A stretch of DNA of 64,000 nucleotides from positions 2,170,001 through 2,234,000 of the forward strand of contig NC_089187.1 of the NCBI RefSeq assembly GCF_947507565.1. The letters run 5' to 3'. The DNA is from Oscarella lobularis (lineage: Eukaryota > Porifera > Homoscleromorpha > Homosclerophorida > Oscarellidae). The notes beneath the pieces were generated by a model, which saw only the letters and a list, made by a program, of their open reading frames with translations, was not told the origin of the DNA and did not search any database. Below are positions 53,973 through 64,000 of the stretch, in pieces (position 1 is the stretch's first letter; each line of letters starts with the position of its first letter). The position numbers and the translations under genes were made by a program.

Positions 53973-55788
53973 CTTGAGGATTCGATAGGATTACAGCCGT
54001 AGTTTTTACTCTTTCTGTAAGAGAATGGCCTTGGAAAAGCATCGAAGGCTCTGTAAGGAATCTTGTGAGGTAATCGGGGAAAAGGGCCTCTTTTGGGGAA
54101 ACCGACGCAATGAAAAGAAAATTCTTAATGCTCTTGTTCAACCAGACACACTGAAAAACAGACAAAACGAAGAATCAAACCGACAGAACAGTCCACATAC
54201 TAAAGTGGCATATTATCTACTGAGTTCAGTGTCAAGGCGGCACTCGCAGTTTCTCATTCAGGTCGTCAAGAATCGCAGATCTGCCAGGGAAAACTTGGAC
54301 TCAGGCAGAGTTTTTTTCACTGTGCGAACTTACACAATACTCGCAGAACTTCATACACTCTCTTTTGAGAGAGTCGCTGTACGAAGAGTTGTGGCACTTT
54401 TCGCCGTTTGTTTCTCCAGTAGGATTTCCTATTGAAATCACGTACTGGCATAAGTTTTCTTCAAGCTGATCAACGCAGTCCGGCGAGCAGGGATAGTGGG
54501 TATAAGACACAGCGTTTGCCGCTGTTCAATTGTCTAATTAGACAAATTGGTAGCGCATACTAAGAAATTCTTACGACAAAGCTTGTCGCAGTCTTGCGAA
54601 CAGTAGGTGCACCATCCGTCGTTTGGCGCATTAGGGCGCCTCGAGTCGACAAGGTACGGAAACTCATCTCGGTAGTTGCCTCTACAAGTAGTAGATATCA
54701 TACTATGCCGTAAACGAGCCTTTCAAGTCATTCGGCTTACGGTGGCGAATAGTTGCACACGACTATCGTACCACCATTATTGCACTCTTGAGCACCGCAG
54801 CCAATCCTGGAAGTGTCCGCCCATATCATCTACCGCGTGCATGTACAATTGATATGATGACTCAGCGTTTATAATGTTTCTTTTTGTCGCCAGTAGTTTA
54901 CCTGGATGTAGTGGCCGCATATTTTCCGTCCTGACAAGCTCGATCTGTAAGGTCGTAGGTGAAGAAGAGCTCTTCTTCTCGCCATAGTTCGGCTGCGCGA
55001 CTTATTGGCCCATAGTCAGACGGAAACATCATCAGATTTTCTCCGTATAGCAGTCCTGGGCTGTGTTTGATTCGACATCGGTTTGCCCAGTTTTGAGCCA
55101 CGAGTTCGAGATCCGAATCCCAGACCTGTAAAAGCAATTTGCTTATTTTACGCAGAAAAACGAAACCTAACTAGTTTTAGTATCCGCTCTATCTTTAGAG
55201 ATGCAAATGTCAGTCTCATCCTGTATAGGCATCGACTTCGTTCTTTCTCTAGACGCCTAGCTAAACGAGTTGGCCATGGGATATGATACGAGTTTTTATT
55301 TCTATCGTCTTTTCCTGACCGCAAGTCCTTTCACGTCTCCCATAGTGGCACGGCCATATATGTCTATGCGAGGCTGCATGGAGAACGAGTCGAGTGCACG
55401 TACTAAAGCTGTACTCTTACCATAGCGTGCATGTTTGCTGCGGGCGGACTGACTTCCGCTCGAGCTTTATTGTAAACTTCAAGCAGACTGTCTCTGTCCT
55501 CTTGGGTAAGGATTGCAAGAGCAATTGTGGGCAAAATGGCAGCCAGGAGACATCCCCTCATGACGAAAAACGATCTTGTCGTGTGTCAATACTGAGCAAA
55601 TCGGACGGGACCGTAGTCTTTAATAGTATTTGCCGCCTGGTGGGACCAACTCGTCCACAGTGTTTACTTTATTGATTATAAACGTAAAGCGACTATATAT
55701 AGGTACAGTGTAATAGTCATAAGAAATATTTTTATAAGATATTTTTAAATTAGTGACGTCCCTGCTTCTTCTTGTACGCTTTGACCAT
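53973..55788. repeat. segmental duplication, unit 2 (1.82 kb)
   Basis: Second unit of the duplication described at 52109. It holds CAP copy 3 and runs into the true 3' end of the ARF gene. Confidence 0.85.
54266..55561 (-). pseudogene. CAP/SCP-domain secreted protein, copy 3, with a one-base deletion
   Basis: Close paralogue of copy 2 with the same exon plan; start at 55561 (MRGCLLAAILPTIALAILTQ). Exon 2 reads VWDSDLELVAQNWANRC and AAELWREEELFFTYD, but one base is missing near 54921 compared with copy 2. The CGHYTQ signature and everything after it are therefore out of frame (DGKYAATTS instead of SGKVCGHYTQ). Later exons remain otherwise well conserved (CTYCSQDCDKLC-type Cys-rich part). It is a young pseudogene or carries a sequence error. 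Confidence 0.75.
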
Positions 55789-56322
55789 CTTTGACATGCA
55801 GAGAACGGCTTCAACGACCCCATCGCCATTCGTGGCACACGTTCCTTGGACGTGCCACGGATTGGGCAAATTTCGCAGTCCTAGTCTGTTCATAACCTCG
55901 CTCGGATCTCGAGCGTTGGGCATGTCTTGCTTGTTTGCCATGACAACAACGGGGACTTGGTCCATATCTGGGGATTTCAGTATCGACTGGAGTTCCTCTT
56001 TTGCTTCAGCCATTCGTTCAGCGTCGGCACTGTCAACGACGTAAATAAGTCCATCGGTGCCGTTAAAATAGTGTCTCCAGAGAGGGCGAATCTTGTCCTG
56101 GCCGCCGACGTCCCACACGGTGAACGAGACCCCTTTGCATGGCGTCACTGTTTCCACGTTGAAACCGATTGTCGGTATAGTGCTAATCGTTTCGTTGAGC
56201 TTCAGCTTGTATAGTGCCGTTGTTTTTCCGGCGGCATCGAGTCCCAGCATTAGAATGCGAGACGGATTTGACGAGCTGAAGTTCTGGAGTACGTTGAATA
56301 GCTGCGATAGAACGAGTCCCAT
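55750..56322 (-). CDS. ADP-ribosylation-factor-family small GTPase
   Basis: A 190-residue intronless ARF/ARL GTPase. Gly-2 (MGLVLSQLF) is placed for myristoylation. Motifs: [20 protein letters not shown] (P loop), [12 protein letters not shown] (switch 1), [20 protein letters not shown] (switch 2 and interswitch), [12 protein letters not shown] (NKxD) and [10 protein letters not shown] (instead of the common SAT). The C-terminus [13 protein letters not shown] is more basic than ARF1/6. It is near ARF1-6 in the switch regions but diverged at the ends, so I leave the paralogue open. Likely a membrane-trafficking regulator. The start is the second Met of the open frame, at 56322. Confidence 0.9.
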   Translation of the reverse strand: MGLVLSQLFNVLQNFSSSNPSRILMLGLDAAGKTTALYKLKLNETISTIPTIGFNVETVTPCKGVSFTVWDVGGQDKIRPLWRHYFNGTDGLIYVVDSADAERMAEAKEELQSILKSPDMDQVPVVVMANKQDMPNARDPSEVMNRLGLRNLPNPWHVQGTCATNGDGVVEAVLCMSKMVKAYKKKQGRH

Positions 56323-56546
56323 TTCTGTCACTTAATTGTTGCCTGATGAATGTACCTCTATGCATGTATGCCTCTTTATATATCGTGCGCCTAGTCTGCA
56401 ATTATGTCGTGGCCTCTGCCACGTTGACGGTCACAGCATCATCTCCACGTGAGAATTCTATTTATACGCGATAGTGACATCATTGCGGTAATTCTCTGGT
56501 GACATCACAGTTTCTCGTTCTCCGTAGCGCGCGAGAGAGTATCAAA

Positions 56547-58633
56547 ATGAAGGAGATGTCTGGCGGCTGCTGCGTCTGCTTAGACGAGCGCGGCTGGGCC
56601 GAAAACAAGCTAGTCTACTGCGACGGCAGCGGTTGCAACGTGGCAGTTCATCAAGGTACGACCCGGGTTCCCTTTCGGGGGTATCGCGCGCTCTCAGCGT
56701 CTCATTCGCGCCAGCGTGCTACGGCATTACCAAAGTGCCGCAGGGATCGTGGTTCTGTCGCAAATGCGAATCGCAAGAGCGCGTATCGCGCGTGGTAAGC
56801 GGATTAGCAGATCTCTCTTCGCCGTACGAAAGCGCGGACTTTCGGTGCAGAGATGCGAATTGTGTCCCTCTCGCGACGGCGCCTTGAAACGAACCGACAC
56901 GGGAGGTAAAGTGCAGTAGAGAGCGAGATAGAGAGATAGGGATAAGGATAGGAAAGGTGAAAGACAGTAAAAGAGAATTCTCCATAAGGTTGGGCTCACG
57001 TTGTCTGCGCTCTTTACATACCCGAAATTACGTTCGGAAATAATCGTAACATGGAGCCAATCGTTCTGTCTCGTTTTCCCAAGGACCGATACAACAAGGT
57101 TAGAAAAATCAATAATTAATTTCTCTCTGTCATTTTTAATTCAATTACAAGAGAAATCGTTAATTAATTCTAGTTCGTCGATGAAGATACTTATGTGATT
57201 TTTTAGACGTGCTACATTTGCGCTAAAGGTCCGAGAGCCGAGGCAACGTATGGAGCATCGATCAAGTGCGCGCGTCCGTCGTGTCGCTGCTATTTCCACG
57301 TCACTTGGTAGAAAAAAATTGGTTTTTTCATATATGATCTCATTGACGATTTCTTAGCGGGCAAAAACATGGGCTTCTCCGAGAAGATTCTCAAAGGGAT
57401 AATCGGCTTGTTTATCACGGCTTCTGCTTTCAGCATCTAGATCCAAAAGTAAATCGATCAGAAAATTCGCAAGAAATCGGCGCCCAGACTCGTTCCTTTA
57501 GAAACCTCCAGGACATCGTTTTCCTCTCTATGAAACTCTGTTGGCAGATGCACCTAGTGCCACTCCAGAATCGATGATTTCAGCAACGGGAGAAGATAGC
57601 ATCGTTTCAATTTGCGGCAGTGCGGAAAGCAGTGCTGGGGATAGGACTTTAGAGGCTCCCACTGTGGCAACTGAGGCGGTAGGTAGCAGCAGCCAAGAGG
57701 ACCCTCTGCCTGGTGCGGCGAGGGGACGGGGGAGAGGAAGGGGATCCGGGGCTAAGAAACGACCCGTTGGCCGACCGAGGGGATCGAAAGTCAGCGTGGC
57801 TTTAAGTCAGAAAAAGAACGGGCAGGTGCTGAAAAGTGCCAAGCCAAAGTAAGATCAATAGGTACTATACAGGGATATATATAGTGTCCGTTTGAGGTGT
57901 CTATTATACAGCACTCTTAGTTAAGATTTATGTAGGATAGAGAGTTACTTCTTTCAAAATCATACAGCGCTTTCTCTTCAGATTTATCGCTATAGCGACT
58001 TCCCATACTAAAGTTTTGGCTTTGTCATTAGTTTGCCAAGGACGTTAGAGGAATTCGTGGAATGTCAAGCGCAATTGGCTTCGGATTTTCTGACGCACGA
58101 ATTAGGAACTTGCGACGGTGAGATAATAGGCTCCTCATCCAGAATCTGATAGTCGATTTGTTTTCCGCAGTTGCGTCCATGCTGAATGCAGTCTCGACTA
58201 TCCGAAAAGAAAACGAGGAACTGAAGCAGCAAATCGACGAACTGACGGCGCGACGCGATCATCTCCTCCAAGTCGAAACGAGCCTCGCAACGGTGGACGA
58301 AGCGCTGCTAGACAAAAGCACGGAAGACGGCGGCGGCGACAATACGGCGACGGCGGAATCCCGACCCTCCAAAACGACGACGCCGCCGCCTCCGCCTCCC
58401 AAATCGCAAACGCATAGCGGAACCCCCGTCCCGTCTCTTCTCAACGGTTCCGCCGACAAAACGTCACCAACCTCGTCGTCGTCGTCGTCGTCGTCGTCGT
58501 CAGTGCCGTCGTCGCGAAAACGACCGAAAGCGAAAACGCAAGCATCGACGTCGTCGAAAAAATCGAAAAGATCGTCCGGGGGAAGTCTGCCGCCGAGTCA
58601 AAGCAATAGCAGTCGCAGTTCGCCGACGACAGC

Positions 58634-58664
<31 letters not shown>

Positions 58665-59039
58665 GCGGCGACGACGACGACGACTGCAGTCTATGCAACT
58701 GATGATCGCTATACGCCAATTGCTCCCGCATTTCCTCTCACTTCCTATTTCCAACCGCCGGCACCGTTGCCTTCGATTGCGACCCAATCGGCCGGAGCGT
58801 TGTTTCGTCCGTGCGTGCCGCCCGTCAACAACGGGTTTCCCTTTTACGCGTCTCTCTTTAATTCGGACGCGTCGTCGACGAGTCGAAATAAGGTGTACGC
58901 TGCTGGCGACGGCGTCGCCTCGGTAACGTATTCGGCTTCGCCGGCGGCGGCGGCGGTGGCGGCGCAGCGGCAGCAGCTACATTACCCACTTCCATCCTAT
59001 TATGGAAACCCGCACACTTCCAAGAGTCACTTTCAATGA
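56547..59039 (+). CDS. MLLT10: AF10/AF17 (MLLT10/MLLT6) PHD-finger chromatin protein
   Basis: DOT1L cofactor that reads histone H3. About eight exons and roughly 640 residues. The PZP module is complete: PHD1 (MSGGCCVCLDERGWAENKLV, then ACYGITKVPQGSWFCRKCE), the zinc knuckle (VRCELCPSRDGALKRTDTGG) and PHD2 (WAHVVCALYIPEITFGN, TCYICAKGPRAEATYG, CRCYFHVTCGQKHGLL). In vertebrates this PZP binds H3 unmodified at K27. An AT-hook follows (KKRPVGRPRGSK, about 57755-57790). The C-terminal exon (58171-59039) has the octapeptide/leucine-zipper-like coiled coil (MLNAVSTIRKENEELKQQID) that binds DOT1L, then proline, serine, alanine and threonine runs. It is tail-to-tail with COASY: 48 bases between the stop codons. 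Confidence 0.92.
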
Positions 59040-59087
59040 GACAATGACACTTCTATCTCGGGCAATAACGGCATTTTTTTGGTTAAA

Positions 59088-61046
59088 TTACACGCGAACA
59101 TTTAGGTATTTTTCTAAACGTTCTCTGAGTCCTTTGTGCGCTCTTTGAACCTGAGGAGGTGGGAGGGGGGATCGTCATACTTAGCGCTCTGCTCTGTAGC
59201 CGTTACCTGTGTCCACGTTTCTTCGTGGGACCACAACGTTGAGAAGATGACGTCGGCTTTGGATGTTCGTTCCGCGTTCGTCATCTGCGCGTCTAGTCGT
59301 CGCGTTGCCGTCTCGATTGGAACGGAATCTCGTTCCGTTATTCGACGAATTGCCTAGAAGTGTATATATATAACGCTCTCTACCTTATATGACATACTTC
59401 GTCTCTTGGCACAATGCTGACCCACACTTCGTGGACGTATTCGTCCCAGCAGGCTTCCAGTAAAACAGCCGCGTCGAGAATGCAAACGTCATGGCCTGGA
59501 TTGAAATATAGAGGAGGTTTTGAACCCTTATTATCAAACGTTACAAACCTTCTTCTGTCAAACGCTCAACTTTTTTAGAAACTAGCCGGACAATTTCAGG
59601 CCATACAATGGAATTAAGGGTGTCCAGATTCTTCTACAGATTAGTTAGCAGATGACAGCGTAAGAGAACTTTTTTTTCTGTATCTGTACTGACCTTGTCA
59701 CTAAAAACAATTGCTCCTAGAACTTTGCGATTGATCTTTCCGTCGTCACAGAGAACTCCTACTCAATAAAGTATGCCTACTACGTACGTTCACTGGAAGC
59801 CCTCAAACCCAATCAACGAAAAGAGAGGGATTCCACTACCCTATGTACTATACCTTCCCCAAAGGTCTCAACGATTTTTCTATTGCAGTCTGAACCGGGG
59901 CTGTACGCCTCGTGACCCAGCTTGAAACAGAAAACAAATCAGTCTGAGACCTTTCAACACACCGACTATTGAACCTGATCGCAATCAATGACAGGTACTC
60001 CTAAGCTGGAAAATTTCTTTCCCAGCGACGTTTTTCCACTTCCCGTGCCGCCGGTCAAGCCAATAACGTAGACGCGTTGACTAGGACAGAACGACTTGGT
60101 CGACTTGAGCCAGGGCTCTCCCGAACGCAAGCAGCCCAACGAAGCTTTTCTCAGATCAGTAGAACTAAGTTTCAAAGTCGTTCCTCCAACGAGACCCGCT
60201 ATCTCCACGGCAACAGGACCCAAACCCTAGAGAAAAACTAAGGATGTATTCGTTTGGAATTTAGCCTATAAAGACGTTTTTATCGCGGCCTTTATTGACG
60301 GCTGCTCCCCCCTTTGCCGTTTCCTCGCTGACGACGAGACACTGGAGCGAGTCGTCGGTCGCCGCCATTCCCAAGGGATCGTAAATAGCTCCCGTTTCGC
60401 AAACGATTTCCGGGAAAACGTCGTTGACAAAACCGATGACATTGCGAGAGCGAGTGGCATAGGGTTCGATCAATTCGACAAGCGTTTTTCCTTGCAATTG
60501 AACGCCGTCGGTGATGCCGACGACGAGTCGCTTGGTGCAGTGCAAAGCCGCCGTGCTGAGCAACAGTTTGTGTCCGTTGTGGAGACGATCGAACGTTCCC
60601 CCGAGTACCACGTGCTCGTACAGCCGAGATTTTTCTCCGTCGACTTCTTCTTCTTCTTGTTTTTCACTGGGCAAGTTTATGCTAATTGTCTCTACTTTAT
60701 CTCTTCCTGTTACTCGCGTGCCTAATTTTTGGGCGTTGGTACTAGCCAATAGGATGTCGGCGCTTTGGCACGTGACTGCCTTGTCAGTTTCGACGAGACT
60801 CTCCGCCGCTGATAGGACAACCCGAACGTCGAGGCCCGGATGATCGTTATTAGCCGTTTCGTAGACGGAATGGGCGAGACGACGCAATAGGTGTCGGTCG
60901 TTGGAGCGTTGGGTTCCGTCGCTTCGATGAGCAACGACGTAGAGGATGCGAGGGCTTACCGCTGCAGCCTGGTCCAAAGCATAGCGAATATACTGTCTAA
61001 TGGACGCAGCGGGTAAGAGTAGGAGTCCGATGCGACTGCGGTACAT
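59088..61046 (-). CDS. COASY: bifunctional coenzyme A synthase (PPAT/DPCK)
   Basis: Catalyses the last two steps of CoA synthesis: phosphopantetheine adenylyltransferase, then dephospho-CoA kinase. Start at 61046 ([14 protein letters not shown]). An N-terminal regulatory-type region precedes the PPAT domain with [20 protein letters not shown] (GTFDxxHxGH nucleotidyl-transferase motif), LVVGITDGV and [12 protein letters not shown]. After an intron the DPCK domain reads [20 protein letters not shown] (Walker A), [28 protein letters not shown], and [18 protein letters not shown]. The last exon reads [17 protein letters not shown], with the stop at 59088-59090. The layout matches the animal fusion enzyme. 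Its ATG is 287 bases from that of the divergent ACAD gene. Confidence 0.92.
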
Positions 61047-61333
61047 TAGGACTTTGATACGGGAATGCTACATTGTAAGGCCAATTTTAATTCCATCAAG
61101 CGATTTTTGGACGGTATTGATTCTTAATGTGAAACAACCGTCTGCGGTGAACTACTTTGATCGTAGATATAAGAGCTATCTATGCTTTGATGGTTCTACC
61201 GTGGTTCTACTGGAGAACGTGCACACTGGCGCTCCCGGATATGCTTTTGACCCTTCGACGTTCGTTCTCAGTATCTCGGTACTTCACCTACTCGTGTCAC
61301 ATCGCTTTTGACTAAGACGTGTGCAGAAAAGTC

Positions 61334-63108
61334 ATGTCTGTCGACTTATCGCCGAGAGCGTCGCAAATTCGCGAAAAACTCGTCCAATTTATGGAGGAAC
61401 ACGTTTATCCGGCCGAAGAGGTACGGTCGCGTTTCGACACTAGTCTGCGTCTTCATCTCTCCAACTAAAGATCTTCCTAAAACAACATTCGTCGAGTCCC
61501 GACCCGTGGATCGTTCCTCCGATCGTGGAAACCCTGAAAGTGAGTGGGAGACCTCGTTCGATCCCGCCCCCTCGAAAAAATTCTCAAAAAATGCACAAAT
61601 AGGCGCACGCGCGTCAACGCGGCTTGTGGAATTTATTTTTGCCGGCTATTTCCGGACTGTCTCAGCTGGAGTACGCCTCCTTGGCAGAAATAATGGGCCG
61701 ATCTCCCGTGTTGGCTCCTACGGCGACAAACTGCAATGCACCAGGCAATACGATATATACAATATGCCTGTGTTTCATCTAATGGACTATGGTCTCTTTG
61801 CTTCAGATACTGGTAATATGGAAGTGCTTCACATGTATGGGACGAAAGAGCAACAGAGGCAGTGGCTTGATCCGCTTTTGGACGGCAAAATTCGATCGGC
61901 TTTTTGCATGACTGGTCTGCTATATAGTACATAGGAGAGTCTAGCTATTGATTACGTTTATATGTACTCAGAACCGGATGTGGCTTCCTCTGATGCAACC
62001 AATGTTAGTTGCAGTATGGTACGCGAAAATGATATGTACGTGATCAATGGAAAGAAGTGGTGGAGCTCAGGCGAGATCGAAATGACGCTTGCTTTTGTGC
62101 CGTTATTTGACTAATCTGCTATAGGGGCTGGTGATCCCAATTGCAAGATCACTATTGTGATGGGAAAGACGGGATCTGATGATCTGCCAAAGTGACCAGA
62201 TCACACACAGGCTGAATATTTCTTAATCTATTTTCAGATATCGGCGTCATTCAATGATTCTCGTTCCCATGGATACACCCGGCGTTAAAAAGATCAGACC
62301 GTTGAAAGTATTCGGTTACGACGGTAAGCGCTTCATTTAATAAATTAATAAATAAACAGCAAAAATCTTATGGGAGTTATGTATAGATTCTCCTCACGGT
62401 CACTTTGAAATTCACTTTGAAAATGTCCGCGTTCCCGCAAGCAATATGATTCTAGGTAGGCATAGACTTTCATATGAAAATTAACCCATCTCGTATTTTC
62501 ATTTAGGAGAAGGACGCGGCTTCGAGATAGCGCAGGGACGACTGGGTCCAGGACGAATTCACCACTGCATGCGATTGATCGGCATGGCCGAAAGAGCGCT
62601 AGAATTGACCTGCGAGAGAGCTGTCAGTCGCGTCGCCTTCGGAAAGCCTCTAGCAATGCAAGTGAGTCATGTGCACGTCGATTATATCTCTTTCGTCTCA
62701 TCAGGGACGCTTTTCTCAGGGGGTACTTCAAGCCGAGATAGCCCAGTCGCGTATCGCTATAGATCAGGCCAGATTGCTGACTCTAAAAGCGGCTCATCTG
62801 ATCGACAAGTACGGCACGAAGGAAGCAAGACGAGAAGTGGAGTTCGCATCGCGTGCAATTCCGTCTCCAAACGCAGGCTTTTTTCCGTCTAGATTGCCAT
62901 GATCAAAGTCGTTGCCCCCTCGATGGCTGAGACTGTCATCGATCGGGCGATTCAGGTCCACGGGGCCAAGGGCGTTTGCCAGGATACCCTTCTTCCCGCT
63001 TTCTACGCGCACGCGCGATCGCTGCGAATTGCCGACGGTCCCGACGCCGTTCACCTGGCGTCGGTTGCGAAAATGGAATTGAAGAAGTACGTTATAAGCA
63101 AGCTCTAG
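61334..63108 (+). CDS. ACAD11: ACAD11/ACAD10-type acyl-CoA dehydrogenase with a peroxisomal SKL end
   Basis: FAD acyl-CoA dehydrogenase of about 410 residues in about eleven exons, corresponding to the C-terminal half of vertebrate ACAD11; the N-terminal kinase-like (APH) domain is absent. Reads: [20 protein letters not shown], then [138 protein letters not shown], and [20 protein letters not shown]. The protein ends VISKL, a textbook PTS1 signal, so it is probably peroxisomal. ACAD11 acts on long-chain and 4-hydroxy acyl-CoAs; that is family knowledge. Two introns use GC donors (61745 and 62071). Confidence 0.92.
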
Positions 63109-63270
63109 TTCCGCGATCGCGGCGAAGGAAGAAGGAAGAAAGGCTATCCTGTTGCATACAGCTTACTAATCCAATTTTCTACTGATAAACAATAGATGGT
63201 CCAAAGGCGTACGAGTTCCACGTGACGTGACGTAGTGCCGTAGATATAAATGGATGGTGTCATGTGGCCA

Positions 63271-63377
63271 GCTAGCCTCGGAGTCCCAGACCCTCTCTCG
63301 CGTGCTTTAGGGTGGGCGTGCCGGGCGCGAGAGAGGGTCTGGGCACGCTTCTCATGTAGGCCTGTCCCTTTGATCTC
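63271..63377 (+). repeat. left arm of a long inverted repeat
   Basis: About 105 bases (GCTAGCCTCGGAGTCCCAG through AGGCCTGT and TTTGATCT) matching the reverse complement of 63745-63850 almost perfectly. The arm also contains its own hairpin: CCCAGACCCTCTCTCGCG and, 23 bases later, its exact reverse complement. Confidence 0.95.
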
Positions 63378-63429
63378 AAATTTGATTACGTTGCGCCCGC
63401 CTCTCACCACCGAAGCTCGACTTCTACGG

Positions 63430-63612
63430 GGATTCGTATCGATCTTCGATCGATCGGTAGTCCGATCGATCTCCATCGATCGGTGTCCCTCGATCTTCGA
63501 TCGATCGTTAGTCCGATCGATCGAAATCGATCTTCAATCGATCGGTAGTTCGATCAATCTCTATCGATCGGTGTCCCGATCGATATCGATCGAAGATCGA
63601 TCGCGGTAGTGA
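63430..63612. repeat. GATC-rich tandem repeat inside the inverted repeat
   Basis: Imperfect repeats built from ATCGATCGGTAGTCCGATCGA and ATCGATCGGTGTCCC words, with unit length of roughly 60 bases and about three copies. The sequence is itself rich in palindromic GATCGATC. Confidence 0.9.
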
Positions 63613-63744
63613 CTAAAAGTCTGATACATTTCCATCGATCGCTAGACTACGGGACGGTATGAAACCCGGATAGCCGTAATTCGTTTTTGGACTCGCCGCT
63701 GATAGGGCACCCGAATCGGGTGCTCGTTCTCTGATTGGTCAATT

Positions 63745-63850
63745 AAGATCAAAGGAACAGGCCTACATGAGAAGAGTGCCCAGACCCTCTCTCGCGCCCG
63801 GCACGCCCACCCTAAAGCACGCGAGAGAGGGTCTGGGACTCCGAGGCTAG
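63745..63850 (-). repeat. right arm of a long inverted repeat
   Basis: Reverse complement of the arm at 63271-63377, separated from it by about 370 bases. No transposase gene is visible; a foldback element or MITE is plausible. Further short copies of TGTCATGTnGCC/AGCCTCG words appear at 63960-63995. Confidence 0.95.
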
Positions 63851-64000
63851 TGGCCAGCCCTCGCGGGCGCCCTCGCGTGCCAGCTCTCCCCGTAGTGAAG
63901 CGCGCGTTAGCGCCTCACTCCTGCGAGGAGCTCACGCGAGGCAACGCGAGGCTACAAATTGTAGGTGTCATGTAGCCTCGCAAGCCAGGCTCTCCCGTAG

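Noticed and set aside
63430-63612. CRISPR-like array
   Set aside because: The repeats have no unique spacers, are themselves palindromic, and the genome is animal.
1-64000. tRNA or rRNA genes
   Set aside because: I saw no cloverleaf with A and B boxes and no rRNA core sequence, though I could not run a covariance search.

Overview
This is an animal nuclear genome window. It holds about 25 gene loci, mostly multi-exon with compact GT-AG introns (often 45-100 bp), on both strands and packed tightly. Animal-type regulators (CREB with a KID, AF10/MLLT10, alpha-parvin, EAF, VPS33B), a large CHRD/cadherin/thrombospondin-repeat receptor and Spondin_N proteins point to a metazoan. The CpG-rich, small-intron, short-intergenic style suggests an early-branching lineage, most likely a sponge (a homoscleromorph such as Oscarella is my guess; this is inference).

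Layout: CREB (0.6-2.0 kb, +); about 1.2 kb with no recognised gene; an unrecognised proline-rich coiled-coil protein (3.2-5.5 kb, -); a small basic protein (-) head-to-head with EAF (+); a sorcin-like penta-EF-hand gene (-) head-to-head with RPA3 (+); a DYRK/HIPK-like kinase (-); then a tandem segmental duplication (11.1-18.1 kb) carrying two Spondin_N genes and a truncated copy of the kinase 5' end. Next come a secreted FAD amine oxidase (-), WDR12 (-), a broken Uma2-like nuclease relic (-), and a 14-kb gene (23.1-37.2 kb, -) for a giant single-pass membrane protein. Alpha-parvin (-) faces a CW/PWWP gene (+).

At 40.5-42.4 kb lie two tandem peroxiredoxin-like genes. Each has an in-frame TGA inside a U-x-x-C redox motif and a SECIS-like hairpin just after its stop codon, so both look like selenoproteins. 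Normal gene finding truncates both. They are followed head-to-head by an intronless VPS33B (+). From 44.5 to 55.8 kb there are three CAP/SCP-domain genes (-): one with a nonsense codon, one intact, one frameshifted. They surround an iduronate-2-sulfatase gene (+) whose start codon is preceded by two TCACGTGA palindromes. The same region holds an iduronate-sulfatase relic, an unidentified small-exon gene, two tandem-repeat fields, and a second segmental duplication whose breakpoint lies inside the last codons of an ARF gene. The window ends with ARF (-), AF10 (+), COASY (-), an ACAD11-like acyl-CoA dehydrogenase ending in the peroxisomal signal SKL (+), and a nested inverted repeat around a GATC-rich tandem repeat.

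Recurrent themes are divergent gene pairs with 63-287 bp between start codons, local tandem duplications that copy fragments of neighbouring genes, and decay of the extra copies. All gene models come from reading splice signals and family motifs by eye; exon borders given to the base are my calls and have not been tested against transcripts.
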